A DNA stretch of 20,406 nucleotides from Collimonas sp. UBA1456 (GTDB taxonomy: Bacteria; Pseudomonadota; Gammaproteobacteria; Burkholderiales; Burkholderiaceae_D): contig DCSW01000105.1 in the NCBI GenBank assembly GCA_002325825.1, forward strand, positions 1 to 20,406. Direction: 5' to 3'. The notes beneath the pieces were generated by a model that worked only from the letters and a program-made list of their open reading frames with translations, made no database searches and was not told the origin of the DNA. How positions within the stretch are numbered: position 1 is the first letter of the stretch; the number at the start of each line of letters is the position of its first letter. The position numbers were made by a program, and so were the translations under genes. Shown here in pieces: positions 1-8,509 of the stretch.

Positions 1-437
1 AGTTGTTTCTCAGTGACGAATTGGAACTATTCCGCCGAACCCGGTAGAGGCACCACCGATTACCCAATCCAGGCTTTATCTGCGGCTGCGGCCGGCAACA
101 ACTACACCGGTTTCCTGGACGTTAATAGTACGCTGCCGATGATATGAATGAGCTCACTAAAGGAGTAATTCAAGGTGGTCGGATCATACAATCTTACGTC
201 CTGAAGTTTTTCGCCGCGCGAACCGACGGAGATTATCCGCCGCCGCTACCCGGATTTCGAAATGCACTATCAACTGGATTTCTGGCAAGTGATCGCCGAT
301 GCCTGGCCTGGCCGCGCTCGATTGACGATGCTAAGGCGCGCGCAGAGTGGTCATTGACGCCTGCTTACAGCCTGGCCGAGATGGTCGACGTTAACATAAA
401 GAACGGCGCGCATGTCTCTGAAATAAAGAAAAGCTAG
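1..437 (+). pseudogene. L-threonine 3-dehydrogenase (SDR/epimerase type), broken 3' part
   Basis: Relic of the C-terminal half of a short-chain, NAD-dependent L-threonine 3-dehydrogenase of the UDP-glucose-epimerase-like family, which oxidises threonine to 2-amino-3-ketobutyrate. The frame starting at base 1 reads the family signatures AEPGRGTTDYPIQAL and STLPMI, then meets stops at 145-147, 166-168 and 202-204. The same frame resumes with EIIRRRYPDFEMHY and VIADAWP. A tandem copy of cctgg (302-306 and 307-311) shifts the frame, and the typical end WPRSIDDAKARAEWSLTP follows in another frame to the TAG at 435-437. The family normally has about 310-320 residues; the 5' part lies outside the window. 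Family assignment rests on motif order recalled from the family. A generic NAD-dependent epimerase is the alternative. Confidence 0.8.
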
Positions 438-471
438 AAGACGTCATGTCTCCAAGCTTTTCTTTATTTCA
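419..471. terminator. 17-bp hairpin between convergent genes
   Basis: Bases 419-435 pair perfectly with 455-471, leaving a 19-nt loop. The left arm is A-rich and the right arm T-rich, so each strand ends in a T-rich run when transcribed. It lies between the end of the plus-strand dehydrogenase relic, whose last codons it overlaps, and the stop of htpG at 508 on the minus strand. It probably serves as a bidirectional terminator. The stem is unusually AT-rich for an intrinsic terminator. Confidence 0.65.
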
Positions 472-507
472 AAGATACACGGCTCAGACTATTCTATCCG
501 CGCAGGG

Positions 508-2421
508 TTATTTGCTTGCCATGCCCAGCAACATTTCATTCAGACGCTTGACGAAGCCAGATGGATCGGCCAGTGCGCCGCCTTCAGCCAGCAAGGCTTG
601 ATCGAACAGGATGTGCGACCAGTCGCCGAATCTGGCGTCTTCATACTTCAAGCGTTGCACCAGCGGATGGTCCGGGTTGATTTCTAGGATCGGCTTGGAA
701 CCTGGCGCTTCCTGGCCAGCCGCCTTCAGCATGCGCAGCAGGTTGCCAGACAGTTCGTTTTCATCGGCGACCAGGCAAGCCGACGAGTCGGTCAGGCGAA
801 AGGTGACGCGCACATCCTTGGCTTTGTCGGCCAGGGCAGTCTTCATCTTCTCAACCAGATCCTTGAACTGGGTTTCGGTTTCTTCGTGCTGCTTCTTCTC
901 GGCTTCATCTTCCAATGTGCCGAGGTCGAGGCCACCCTTGGCGACCGATGCCAGTTCCTTGCCTTCGAAATCCCGCAAGAAGGACAGCATCCATTCGTCC
1001 ACGCGGTCGGTCAGCAACAGGACTTCAATGCCTTTCTTGCGGAAAATTTCCAGGTGTGGGCTGTTCTTGGCCGCCGCATAGGTTTCGCCTGTAGCGTAGT
1101 AAATCTTGCTTTGGCCTTCCTTCATGCAGCCGATGTAGTCGGCGAACGACACGGTTTGCGCATCGCTGTCATTGGCGGTCGAGGCGAAGCGCAGCAGCTT
1201 GGCGATTCTTTCCTTGTTGGTCGCGTCTTCGCCGATGCCTTCTTTCAGGACCTGGCCGAATTCTTTCCAGAAGGTCGCATACTTGTCCTTTTGTGCCTGG
1301 TCGTCGCTGTTGGCCAGCTCTTCCAGTAAGCTCAGCACGCGTTTGGCGGAGCTTTCGCGAATCACCCGTACATCGCGCGATTCTTGTAAGATTTCACGCG
1401 AGACGTTCAACGGCAGGTCGCTCGAATCGATCACGCCCTTGACGAAGCGCAGATAGACCGGTATCAGTTGCTCGGCATCGTCCATGATGAACACGCGTTT
1501 GATGTACAGTTTGATGCCGCTGCGCTTGTTGCGATCCCACAGATCGAATGGGGCGCGGCTCGGGATGTACAGCAACTGGGTGTATTCGTTGCGGCCTTCA
1601 ACCCGGTTGTGGGTGTATGTTAGCGGTGCTTCGAAATCGTGCGAGATGTGTTTGTAGAACTCGACGTATTGTTTTTCGGTGATATCGGACTTGCTGCGCG
1701 CCCACAATGAGCTGGCCTGATTGACGGTCTCGAATTCGTCCTTGATGACGGTTTCTTTTTTATCTTCATCCCATTCTTCTTTTTGCATCAAAATCGGCAG
1801 CGAAATATGGTCGGAATATTTGCGGATGATGGATTTCAGCTTCCAGGTCGACAGATATTCGTCTTCGCCTTCGCGCAGATGCAACGTGATGTCGGTGCCG
1901 CGCCATGGCTTGTCGATGGCTTCGATGCTAAAGTCGCCGGTGCCGGTCGATTCCCAGCGCACGCCTTCGGTGGCGGCAGCGCTAGCGCGGCGGGTGTCGA
2001 CCGTGATTTTGTCTGCGATGATGAAAGCGGAGTAGAAACCGACGCCGAACTGGCCGATCAGCGCCGCATCCTTTTGCTGGTCACCAGACAGTTTCGAAAA
2101 GAACTCCTTGGTTCCGGATTTGGCGATGGTACCGAGGTGCGAGATGGCTTCATCGCGGCTCATACCGATGCCATTGTCCGATATCGTGATGGTGCGCGCA
2201 GTCTTGTCGAAAGTCACCTTAATCTTCAGTTCAGGGTCGGCCTCGAACAAGGCATCATTGTTGATCGCTTCAAAGCGCAGCTTGTCGGCGGCATCGGATG
2301 CATTGGACACCAGCTCGCGCAGGAAAATTTCCTTGTTGGAATACAGCGAGTGGATCATCAATTGCAGGAGTTGCTTTACTTCTGCCTGAAAATTAAGGGT
2401 TTGCTTTTCTGATAAGGCCAT
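508..2421 (-). CDS. htpG: molecular chaperone HtpG (bacterial Hsp90)
   Basis: Cytosolic ATP-dependent Hsp90 chaperone that remodels client proteins together with DnaK. The start is placed at ATG 2419-2421 (protein begins MALSEKQTLNFQAEV), because GAGGAAA lies just upstream and the residues encoded further upstream do not resemble the family. This gives 637 residues, normal for the family. The GHKL ATP-binding domain is visible: EIFLRELVSNASDAADKLR at about residues 31-49, a DNGIGM loop, and GQFGVGFYSAF. The middle domain (FDLWDRNKRSGIKLYIKRV, then LPLNVSREILQE) and C-terminal dimerisation domain are complete. No lesions are seen. A sigma-32-type promoter lies about 100 bases upstream, fitting heat-shock control. 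Confidence 0.97.
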   Translation of the reverse strand: MALSEKQTLNFQAEVKQLLQLMIHSLYSNKEIFLRELVSNASDAADKLRFEAINNDALFEADPELKIKVTFDKTARTITISDNGIGMSRDEAISHLGTIAKSGTKEFFSKLSGDQQKDAALIGQFGVGFYSAFIIADKITVDTRRASAAATEGVRWESTGTGDFSIEAIDKPWRGTDITLHLREGEDEYLSTWKLKSIIRKYSDHISLPILMQKEEWDEDKKETVIKDEFETVNQASSLWARSKSDITEKQYVEFYKHISHDFEAPLTYTHNRVEGRNEYTQLLYIPSRAPFDLWDRNKRSGIKLYIKRVFIMDDAEQLIPVYLRFVKGVIDSSDLPLNVSREILQESRDVRVIRESSAKRVLSLLEELANSDDQAQKDKYATFWKEFGQVLKEGIGEDATNKERIAKLLRFASTANDSDAQTVSFADYIGCMKEGQSKIYYATGETYAAAKNSPHLEIFRKKGIEVLLLTDRVDEWMLSFLRDFEGKELASVAKGGLDLGTLEDEAEKKQHEETETQFKDLVEKMKTALADKAKDVRVTFRLTDSSACLVADENELSGNLLRMLKAAGQEAPGSKPILEINPDHPLVQRLKYEDARFGDWSHILFDQALLAEGGALADPSGFVKRLNEMLLGMASK

Positions 2422-2515
2422 TGTTTCCTCTATATAAACAGTGAAAAGTGATGTAAAAACGATAAATCGGCAAGGCGGCCGATTTTGCACTGCCCCACCC
2501 TGTGTGTTGATCAAG

Positions 2516-2547
2516 AAATGGGGGAGTAATCCGGATTTTACAAGGGT
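2516..2547 (-). promoter_or_regulatory. sigma-32 (RpoH) heat-shock promoter of htpG
   Basis: Read on the minus strand, CCCTTGTAA (2538-2546) is followed after about 14 bases by CCCCATTT, whose CCCCAT is at 2518-2523. This is close to the RpoH consensus CTTGAA - 13 to 15 bases - CCCCATnT. Transcription would begin roughly 90 bases upstream of the htpG start codon. Its preservation beside decayed neighbours agrees with htpG being functional. Confidence 0.8.
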
Positions 2548-2575
2548 CGCTTATGCTGCCATTACTTTGCTTGTG

Positions 2576-3835
2576 TTATATGCTGCATTCTCGTTCCAGA
2601 AAACGCCAGATTGCCGGGTCCGACATCGCCGCCACATTGACCTGCATCCGGTAGGAGGACAATTGGCCTGGTGAAAACAGCGCGCTGGATACTAGGAAAA
2701 AGCTCGCGATCAGGGTTTTCCCGCCATTACATTGGTAATGTGACCGGTATCTGCCCAGACAAAGATGCTTGCGATCGTGGCTTTCCGACAGCATTTTATA
2801 GATCACCCGCTCGCTGACTTCGGCGATGGTCAGGTTGGTCAATATCTTGCTTCGGAAAAATGCTGTGCCAGCTTGACTTTGGTAGCGATGAAGCCGGAGC
2901 GAAGGTTAGGCGACAGCGTCTTCGAGAAGCCATCCATGTAAATGACGCGATTGAGCTGGTGAATGAAGTAATGCGAGTTGCCGGCTGCACCGCAGAGCCG
3001 GGATGTGCATGTCGCAATAGATGTCGTCTTCGACAATCATGAAAACGTTTTCTTCAGCCAGTTTTAGGATCTGGAACGCCTTGGCTGCCGACAGCGGGGC
3101 AGAGGTCGGATTGTGGAGCTACCGACACCAGCACGTGAAACTTGGGTTTGTGTGGCGCTATCACTTTTGCCAGTCTGACCATGTCAGGGTCGTCGATCAG
3201 GCGCGGCACACCGACCAGCTTAACGCCCAATGCGTCGAATGAGACAAACATCAGAAACTGGGAGGGATCTTCGACCAGGATCACGTCGCCAGGTTGGGTG
3301 AAGTGGCGCACCACCAGGTCCACCATCTGGGTGACGCCGGTAGTTGCTACGAACTGCACCAGATTCTGTTGACTGATGTTGCGCAGCGCATTGATTATCA
3401 GGTAGGCATCCAGCCATTCGCTCGGGAACATGCTTGAGCCTGGCATTTTCTTGATCGGTGCTTGCTGGTTCATATTGCGCACCAGCAATGCTATGTCGGT
3501 CAGTTGCGGCTGCTTGTCGTGGGCGGGTTTGCTGCCGCGCTCGGCCAGTGCTCGCGTACGTAAAAATCGAAACCGCGGCGCGACCCTAGGTAGCCCTTGG
3601 CCACTAGTCTGTCATACGCTCCGACCATGGTAAAGCGCTACACTCAGTGGCTATCGGCAAACTGGCGGATCTATGACATGTGGCCGCTGCTGCGCAACAG
3701 GCGGTCGCTGATGCGGGATTCGATGCTGCGCACGATCTGCTCGACTAGCGAGGTATCGCTATCGAGTGACAGTGGCCGTAGCGTGGCTGACAACGAGTTG
3801 TTGTTCAACTTGCGGGGGGGGCATTGTTGGTAACG
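2576..3835 (-). pseudogene. MocR-type GntR/aminotransferase regulator, decayed
   Basis: Relic of a transcription factor with an N-terminal GntR winged helix fused to a PLP-dependent type I aminotransferase-like domain. On the minus strand, in order, one can read a helix-turn-helix segment (SLVEQIVRSIESRIS, then IRQFADSH, then AYDRLVAKGYLGSRRG) interrupted by stops. Next come FPSEWLDAYLIINALR, GVTQMVDLVVRHFTQPGD and LGVKLVGVPRLIDDPDM. The PLP-lysine region FSKTLSPNLRSGFIATK follows, and finally SPGQLSSYRMQVNVAAMSD with AIWRFLERE. These pieces sit in different frames with stops and losses between them, so no full protein (about 480-500 residues) can be made. It is divergent from a DUF2917-LysE pair it may once have controlled (inference from position). 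Confidence 0.88.
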
Positions 3836-3971
3836 GTGTTGGTCACCGTACAGATTACTGATGGGTGATTCAGTCGGTACAATATCAGAAACTACTTGTC
3901 GAACTGTATTTAGTGCTTAACCTAGCATAGACCTAAATCACCAATGCTGCAAATCCAGGAGCGAGTTGTTC

Positions 3972-4279
3972 ATGAAAACACTATTCAAATAGCAGTCCCA
4001 TACCTTGCCGGGTGGTAGCATGCTGTCCGGCGTGATCGAGAAAAAGTTGACATTGGGGTGGTCAGCGGCCGCATCTGGGTGACTTTTGAAGGTCAGCCTG
4101 ACGATCACTAGCTGCACGCCGGCCGTTCGCTGACCTTGTTGGCGGGTGGGCTGGCTAGTGGTGGCTGAGTCCGATCCTGGTAACGGCATCATGCAGCGCG
4201 CGCTACGCCGAATCCTCTGCTGGTACTGCTGACGCATTTGCACGGCCCCGGCTTCCAGCCGGCTAGCAGTGTGTTGTAA
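3972..4279 (+). pseudogene. DUF2917 family protein, decayed
   Basis: A small gene starts at ATG 3972 behind a well-placed AGGAG, but its seventh codon is TAG. The frame continues as HTLPGGSMLSGVIEKKLT. A frameshift then gives VVSGRIWVTFEGQPDDH, a stop where a tryptophan is usual, and LHAGRSLTLLAGG. This order matches DUF2917 proteins, short beta-rich proteins of unknown function. The relic ends with a TAA (4277-4279) that overlaps the ATG of the downstream LysE-type gene by one base, suggesting former translational coupling. At least two stops and two frame changes make it non-functional. The family call rests on motif memory only. Confidence 0.65.
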
Positions 4280-4873
4280 TGATAGACACCTTGCTCCCGC
4301 TGGCGGTGTTCGCGTTCGTGTCGTCGATTACGCCGGGTTCCAACAACATCATGCTGACGTCCTCCGGCATCATGTTCGGCTTCAATCGGACGATTTCGCA
4401 CATGCTTGGCGCCACCTTTGGTTTCGGCGTGATGCTGGTGTTGTGCGTTGCTGGCATCGGTAGCCTGGTCCTGGTGGTGCCGTCGATTCATGTTGTGCTG
4501 AAAATGCTAGGATCGGCGTATTTGCTTTATCTGGTCTGGAAATTGCGCTGCATGTCGTTCAAGTCGGGAGTTGGTGGCAATAGCAAGCTGATGACGTTCT
4601 TTGGCGCCGCCATATTCCAGGCCGCCAACCCAAAAATCTGGATCATGGCTGTCACCAGCACCTCGACATTTCTATCGCCGTTGCAACCGATCTGGTTATC
4701 GGTCAGCATCTATTGCCGGGTATTCTCGGTGATTAATCTGCCCTGTGGCAGCATCTTGACAATGGTGGGGTCGATATTGCGGCGCTATCTGGCGCAACCG
4801 TTGTAGCATCAGGTTTTTTTGTACGGTGATGGTATTGCTGACTATTTATTCCGCGATTTCCATCTAGCTTTGA
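4279..4873 (+). pseudogene. LysE/RhtB-type amino-acid exporter, 3' frameshift
   Basis: Inner-membrane amino-acid efflux protein of the LysE/RhtB family. The open frame from ATG 4279 encodes 175 residues up to 4806. It shows the family start FVSSITPGSNNIMLTSSG, several hydrophobic helices, AGIGSLVLVVPSIHVVLKM, and the NPKIWIMAV motif. The protein stops after RRYLAQPL. The expected last helix (VMVLLTIYSAISI) is still encoded 4829-4864 in another frame, followed by a TAG where tryptophan is usual. So a frameshift has removed the final membrane helix of a protein of about 205 residues. No clear ribosome-binding site precedes it. A shortened product might be made, but I treat it as broken. Confidence 0.8.
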
Positions 4874-5131
4874 TGTCATCCGGCGTGGAAAAACTCACAA
4901 TGTGAGAAATTAATTTATCCCAGGTCATCTGGCCCGATGCGACCGATCTCGCAAACGGCCTGACGATTGGCTAGACCGGGTGGCACTGGATGCGGCAATA
5001 TAAATTCTAAATTTCCAACCTTTCCGCAAACTTGATGGTTGATTTGAGATAATCAAAGACTTACCGGAAATATTCCGCGTTATCCCGGTTATTCCGTCAT
5101 TGTTGCTGGCGCTACAAGCGTCGAGTGTCAA
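4874..5131. other. intergenic region before ridA, no gene recognised
   Basis: About 260 bases between the LysE relic and ridA. It holds a 13-bp perfect palindrome (ctcacaAtgtgag, 4894-4906). The stretch 5010-5110 is AT-richer and contains a gataat that could be a -10 for ridA, with no convincing -35. No coding relic was recognised. Confidence 0.4.
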
Positions 5132-5617
5132 ATGTCTGTCTATGAAAAGTTGCAAGCTCTGAATATCACGTTGCCTGCCGTCGTTCTGCCTGATACTGCC
5201 GATGTGATGTATGCACAAAGCGGTAATACGGTTTATCTGTCCGGCCATCTGGCGAAAAAGGACGGCAAGATCTGGGTTGGTCAGCTGGGTAAGGACATCA
5301 CGACCGAAGAAGCCAAACTGGCTGCACGTGGCATTGCTATCGAACTGATCGCGACCTTGCAGGCAGCTGGCGGCGGCGACTTGAAGCGCGTCGAGCGCAT
5401 CGTCAAATTGATGAGTTTAGTCAATTCGATCGGTGATTTTACAGAGCAGCATCTGGTCACCAATAGTGCCTCGGAACTGATTGACGAAGTATTTGGCGAG
5501 CAGGGCAAGCATGCCCGTTCCGCATATGGTGTTGCGCAACTGTCGTTGGGCGCTTGTGTTGAAATTGAAATGATTGCTGAAATAGAGTGGTCCGCGCAGT
5601 TCTGGTGGCGTCGCTGA
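5132..5617 (+). CDS. RidA/YjgF family protein with altered C-terminus
   Basis: 161 residues of the RidA (YjgF/YER057c/UK114) fold, starting MSVYEKLQALNITLP. The region NTVYLSGHLAKKDGK and the middle block LIATLQAAGGGDLKRVERIVKLM are intact, as is the C-terminal block ARSAYGVAQLSLGACVEIE. Archetypal RidA hydrolyses reactive 2-aminoacrylate imines and needs an arginine (Arg105 in E. coli, in VARLP). Here the matching segment reads VAQLS, so that activity is doubtful; other members of this roughly 155-residue subgroup probably also lack it. The last ten or so residues (WSAQFWWRR) look foreign: they come from threonine aldolase DNA read out of frame, so the original stop appears to have been lost in a deletion. 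No strong ribosome-binding site is visible. Confidence 0.85.
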   Translation: MSVYEKLQALNITLPAVVLPDTADVMYAQSGNTVYLSGHLAKKDGKIWVGQLGKDITTEEAKLAARGIAIELIATLQAAGGGDLKRVERIVKLMSLVNSIGDFTEQHLVTNSASELIDEVFGEQGKHARSAYGVAQLSLGACVEIEMIAEIEWSAQFWWRR

Positions 5618-6061
5618 ACGTGCATTCGTTGGAAATTACCCAGTGTGCTTGCGTCGATGCGCTGTGTTTCGGAGGCACTAAGAACGGCCTGCTGGTAGAG
5701 GAAGTAATGATGTGCTTCGACAAGGCGCTGGCCAAGGATTTTGCCTATCGCGTCAAATAGGTCGGCCAACTCGCATCTAAGATGAGTTTCATTTCCACCC
5801 CCTGGCTGGGATTGCTGGACAACGATGTCTGACTGCGTAACGCCCACCACGTAAATGCCATGGTGCAATTACTGCATCAGCGTCTGCAAGATATCCTGGG
5901 AGTTCGGGTATTGTTGCGAACCGCAATCGAATGCCATTTTTGTGGATTTATCAAAGCAAGCTGCTGAGGCAGTGCGTGCCGGCGGTTGTCGTCTGATGTG
6001 AGCTTGGGATACTCAGCCGAAAACGGTGGAGTTTTTTGCGGCGGAGTTACGCAGCATATGA
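5587..6061 (+). pseudogene. low-specificity threonine aldolase, 3' relic
   Basis: Relic of a PLP-dependent threonine aldolase (threonine to glycine plus acetaldehyde). The frame beginning near 5587 reads VASLNVHSLEITQ, then the PLP-lysine motif CFGGTKNGLLVEE. It continues with FDKALAKDFAYRVK, a TAG (5758-5760), GQLASKMSFISTPWLGLLDND, a TGA (5830-5832) and LRNAHHVNAMVQLLHQRL. After a frame change, NAIFVDLSKQAAEAVRA and AWDTQPKTVEFFAAELRSI lead to TGA 6059-6061. The N-terminal half of a roughly 340-residue protein is missing. The relic begins inside the ridA reading frame, so one deletion probably removed the ridA stop and the aldolase start together. Confidence 0.85.
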
Positions 6062-6080
6062 TATGCATCACTTAAGAATA

Positions 6081-6125
6081 ATTTGGGTCAGAGTCTAGTT
6101 ATTTTAATTCAACTCTGACTCAAAT
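6081..6125. repeat. palindromic element between ltaE relic and parC
   Basis: atttgggtcagagt (6081-6094) and actctgactcaaat (6112-6125) form a 14-bp inverted repeat, perfect apart from one G-T pair, with a 17-base AT-rich loop. The core ggGTCAGAGT resembles palindromes I recall around small Y1 (REP-associated) transposases in proteobacteria, but no transposase is present. It lies 60 bases beyond the parC stop between convergent genes, so it may also act as a terminator. Neither role is proven. Confidence 0.6.
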
Positions 6126-6184
6126 CCTTCTAGACAAGCCCCATAGCACGGGCATAACTTCCTGCTCACCCCATGGGGTCGACA

Positions 6185-8503
6185 TCAGATCTGTGCGATC
6201 AATGTCACAGGCCTCAGCTTCGATTTCAGCACTTTCCCCTTGCTAGCACGTTTGCCGATATGCCGCGCTAGCCCGGATGCCGACAAAGCAACTTGTTGCG
6301 CCTTGCGACCGCGGTCGCTGCCGGACACCACAACTCCTCGCTGGCTGATTGGTTGCGCCGCCAACAGCTTCTCATTGTTCTCCAGTTTCATCAGGATCAC
6401 GCCACGGCCGCCGTTGCTGAGCGATTTGCATTCGTCCAGGCCGAATATCAGCAGGCGTCCCTTTTCCGACAGGCAGGCAATCGCGCTGACGTCGCTGTCG
6501 AGCATTTGTGGTGGTAGCGACAGGTCGCCTGCGTCTAGTGTGATGAAGGCTTTGCCAGCCTTGACCCGGCTCAAAATGTCGCCGATCTTGGCAGTAAAGC
6601 CATAGCCGCCCGACGATGCCAGCAACAATGTACGGTCCGTAGCACCAGCGAAATAGTGCAATACGCTACTACCGCTGGTGAGGTCGATCAAGGTCGTGAT
6701 CGGTATGCCGTCGCCGCGTGCGTTCGGTAGCGTTGATACCGCTACCGAATAGATGCGGCCGTTGGAGCCGAAAGTCAGCAGATTGTCGACGGTGCGGCAT
6801 TCAAATGCACCGTACAACGCATCGCCGGCCTTGAATACAAACTGGGCGGTGTTATGACCATGACCGATGCGTGCCCGAATCCAGCCTTTTTGCGAAATGA
6901 TGATGGTGACCGGCTCATCCACGACCCTGGTTTCCACCACGGCTTTTTCGGCCGCTTCGATCAATGTGCGGCGCGCATCGCCGAACTGTTTTTGATCGGC
7001 TTCGATTTCCGTGATCATCAAGCTCTTCATTGATGCCGGATTATTGAGAAGGTTTTGCAACGTGGCTTTTTCATTGCGCAATTCGGCCAACTCTTGTTGG
7101 TTCCTGATAGTTTCTAGGCGCTTCAATTGACGCAGACGAATTTCCAGGATGTCCTCGGCCTGGTTGTCAGATAATTTGAACTCGGCGATCAGCGTCGATT
7201 TTGGCTCGTCCGATTCGCGGATAATCTTGATGACCTTGTCGATATTTAGCAGGATCGCTTCGCGGCCTTCGAGAATATGGATGCGGTCTTCGATTTTCTG
7301 TAATTTGTATTGCGAGCGGCGCGTGATGGTGGCAAAGCGAAAAGTGATCCACTCGCGCAGGATTATGCCCAGGCCCTTCTGACGAGGATGCCCATCGCCA
7401 CCGATCATCACCAGGTTGATCGAGACGTTGCTTTCGAGCGAGGTGTACGCCAACAGCATGTTGATGAACTCGATTTGGTCGAGGTTCTTCGATTTCGGCT
7501 CGAACACCAGTCGCACCGCTGCATCGCGGCCGGATTCGTCGCGCACCGTGTCGAGTACTGACAAGATGGAAGTTTTGAGCGCCAGCTGCTCCGGCGTCAA
7601 GGTCTTCTTGCCAAGCTTGATCTTCGGATTGGTCAGTTCCTCAATTTCTTCCAGGATTCTTTGCGAGGATGCTCCAGGCGGCAATTCGGTCACAACAGCC
7701 TGCCACTGGCCACGCGCCAGGTCTTCGATTTTCCAGATGGCGCGCACTTTCAGACTGCCACGACCACTCTCGTACATTCCAGAAATCGCTGTTGGCGAGG
7801 TAATAATCTGGCCGCCACCAGGGAAGTCCGGACCGGGGATGATCTGCATCAGCTCGGCATGGCCTAGTGCCGGATTACGGATCAGTGCCAGCGCCGCCTT
7901 GGCGACTTCCTGCAGATTATGCGATGGTATTTCAGTGGCCAGGCCGACCGCGATCCCGGAGGCGCCGTTCAGCAACACGAACGGCAGGCGAGCTGGTAGC
8001 AGCCGTGGTTCTTCGGTCGAGCCGTCATAGTTGGTTTGGAAATCGACCGTACCCATGTAGATTTCTTCCAGTAGCAGGCGGGATATCGGCGTCAAGCGCG
8101 CTTCGGTGTATCTCATCGCCGCGGCGCCATCACCGTCGCGCGAGCCGAAGTTACCTTGACCGTCGACCAGCGGATAGCGCAACGAAAAATCCTGGGTCAT
8201 GCGCACCAGCGCGTCGTACACCGACTGGTCGCCGTGCGGGTGCAACTTACCGAGCACGTCGCCGACCACCAGTGCCGATTTACGCGGCTTGGCGGCGGCA
8301 TTCAGGCCGAGCTCGTTCATCGCATACAGGATACGGCGCTGTACCGGCTTCTGGCCGTCCGAGACGTCGGGCAGGGCGCGGCCCTTGACGACAGAAATCG
8401 CGTAGTCGAGGTAAGCGCGTTCGGCGAAAGTGGCAAGCGTTAACGATTCTACGTTATGGGAGGTAGCATCCCGGGGGGCAAATAGATCGTTCTGGTCGGT
8501 CAT
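6185..8503 (-). CDS. parC: DNA topoisomerase IV subunit A
   Basis: Cleavage-rejoining subunit of topoisomerase IV, which with ParE decatenates daughter chromosomes. The 772 residues match ParC length, without the longer GyrA-type tail. The winged-helix region contains the quinolone-determining stretch GKLHPHGDQSVYDAL (about residues 85-99) and the catalytic tyrosine in AAMRYTEARL (Tyr132). Tower and coiled-coil segments follow (KLSDNQAEDILEIRLRQLKR), and then degenerate beta-propeller blades. ATG at 8501-8503 gives the normal MTDQNDLF start, although no clear Shine-Dalgarno precedes it. It lies downstream of parE, separated by a decayed transglycosylase gene. No lesions were seen. parC rather than gyrA is chosen from its length and its link to parE. 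Confidence 0.95.
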   Translation of the reverse strand: MTDQNDLFAPRDATSHNVESLTLATFAERAYLDYAISVVKGRALPDVSDGQKPVQRRILYAMNELGLNAAAKPRKSALVVGDVLGKLHPHGDQSVYDALVRMTQDFSLRYPLVDGQGNFGSRDGDGAAAMRYTEARLTPISRLLLEEIYMGTVDFQTNYDGSTEEPRLLPARLPFVLLNGASGIAVGLATEIPSHNLQEVAKAALALIRNPALGHAELMQIIPGPDFPGGGQIITSPTAISGMYESGRGSLKVRAIWKIEDLARGQWQAVVTELPPGASSQRILEEIEELTNPKIKLGKKTLTPEQLALKTSILSVLDTVRDESGRDAAVRLVFEPKSKNLDQIEFINMLLAYTSLESNVSINLVMIGGDGHPRQKGLGIILREWITFRFATITRRSQYKLQKIEDRIHILEGREAILLNIDKVIKIIRESDEPKSTLIAEFKLSDNQAEDILEIRLRQLKRLETIRNQQELAELRNEKATLQNLLNNPASMKSLMITEIEADQKQFGDARRTLIEAAEKAVVETRVVDEPVTIIISQKGWIRARIGHGHNTAQFVFKAGDALYGAFECRTVDNLLTFGSNGRIYSVAVSTLPNARGDGIPITTLIDLTSGSSVLHYFAGATDRTLLLASSGGYGFTAKIGDILSRVKAGKAFITLDAGDLSLPPQMLDSDVSAIACLSEKGRLLIFGLDECKSLSNGGRGVILMKLENNEKLLAAQPISQRGVVVSGSDRGRKAQQVALSASGLARHIGKRASKGKVLKSKLRPVTLIAQI

Positions 8504-8509
8504 GGAGAT

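Noticed and set aside
1783..2412. Long open frame of 209 codons on the plus strand inside htpG
   Set aside because: Antisense shadow of a complete, motif-rich htpG; no family resemblance and no ribosome-binding site.
7416..8030. Plus-strand open frame of 204 codons inside parC
   Set aside because: Antisense to the conserved ParC core; composition explained by the opposite strand.
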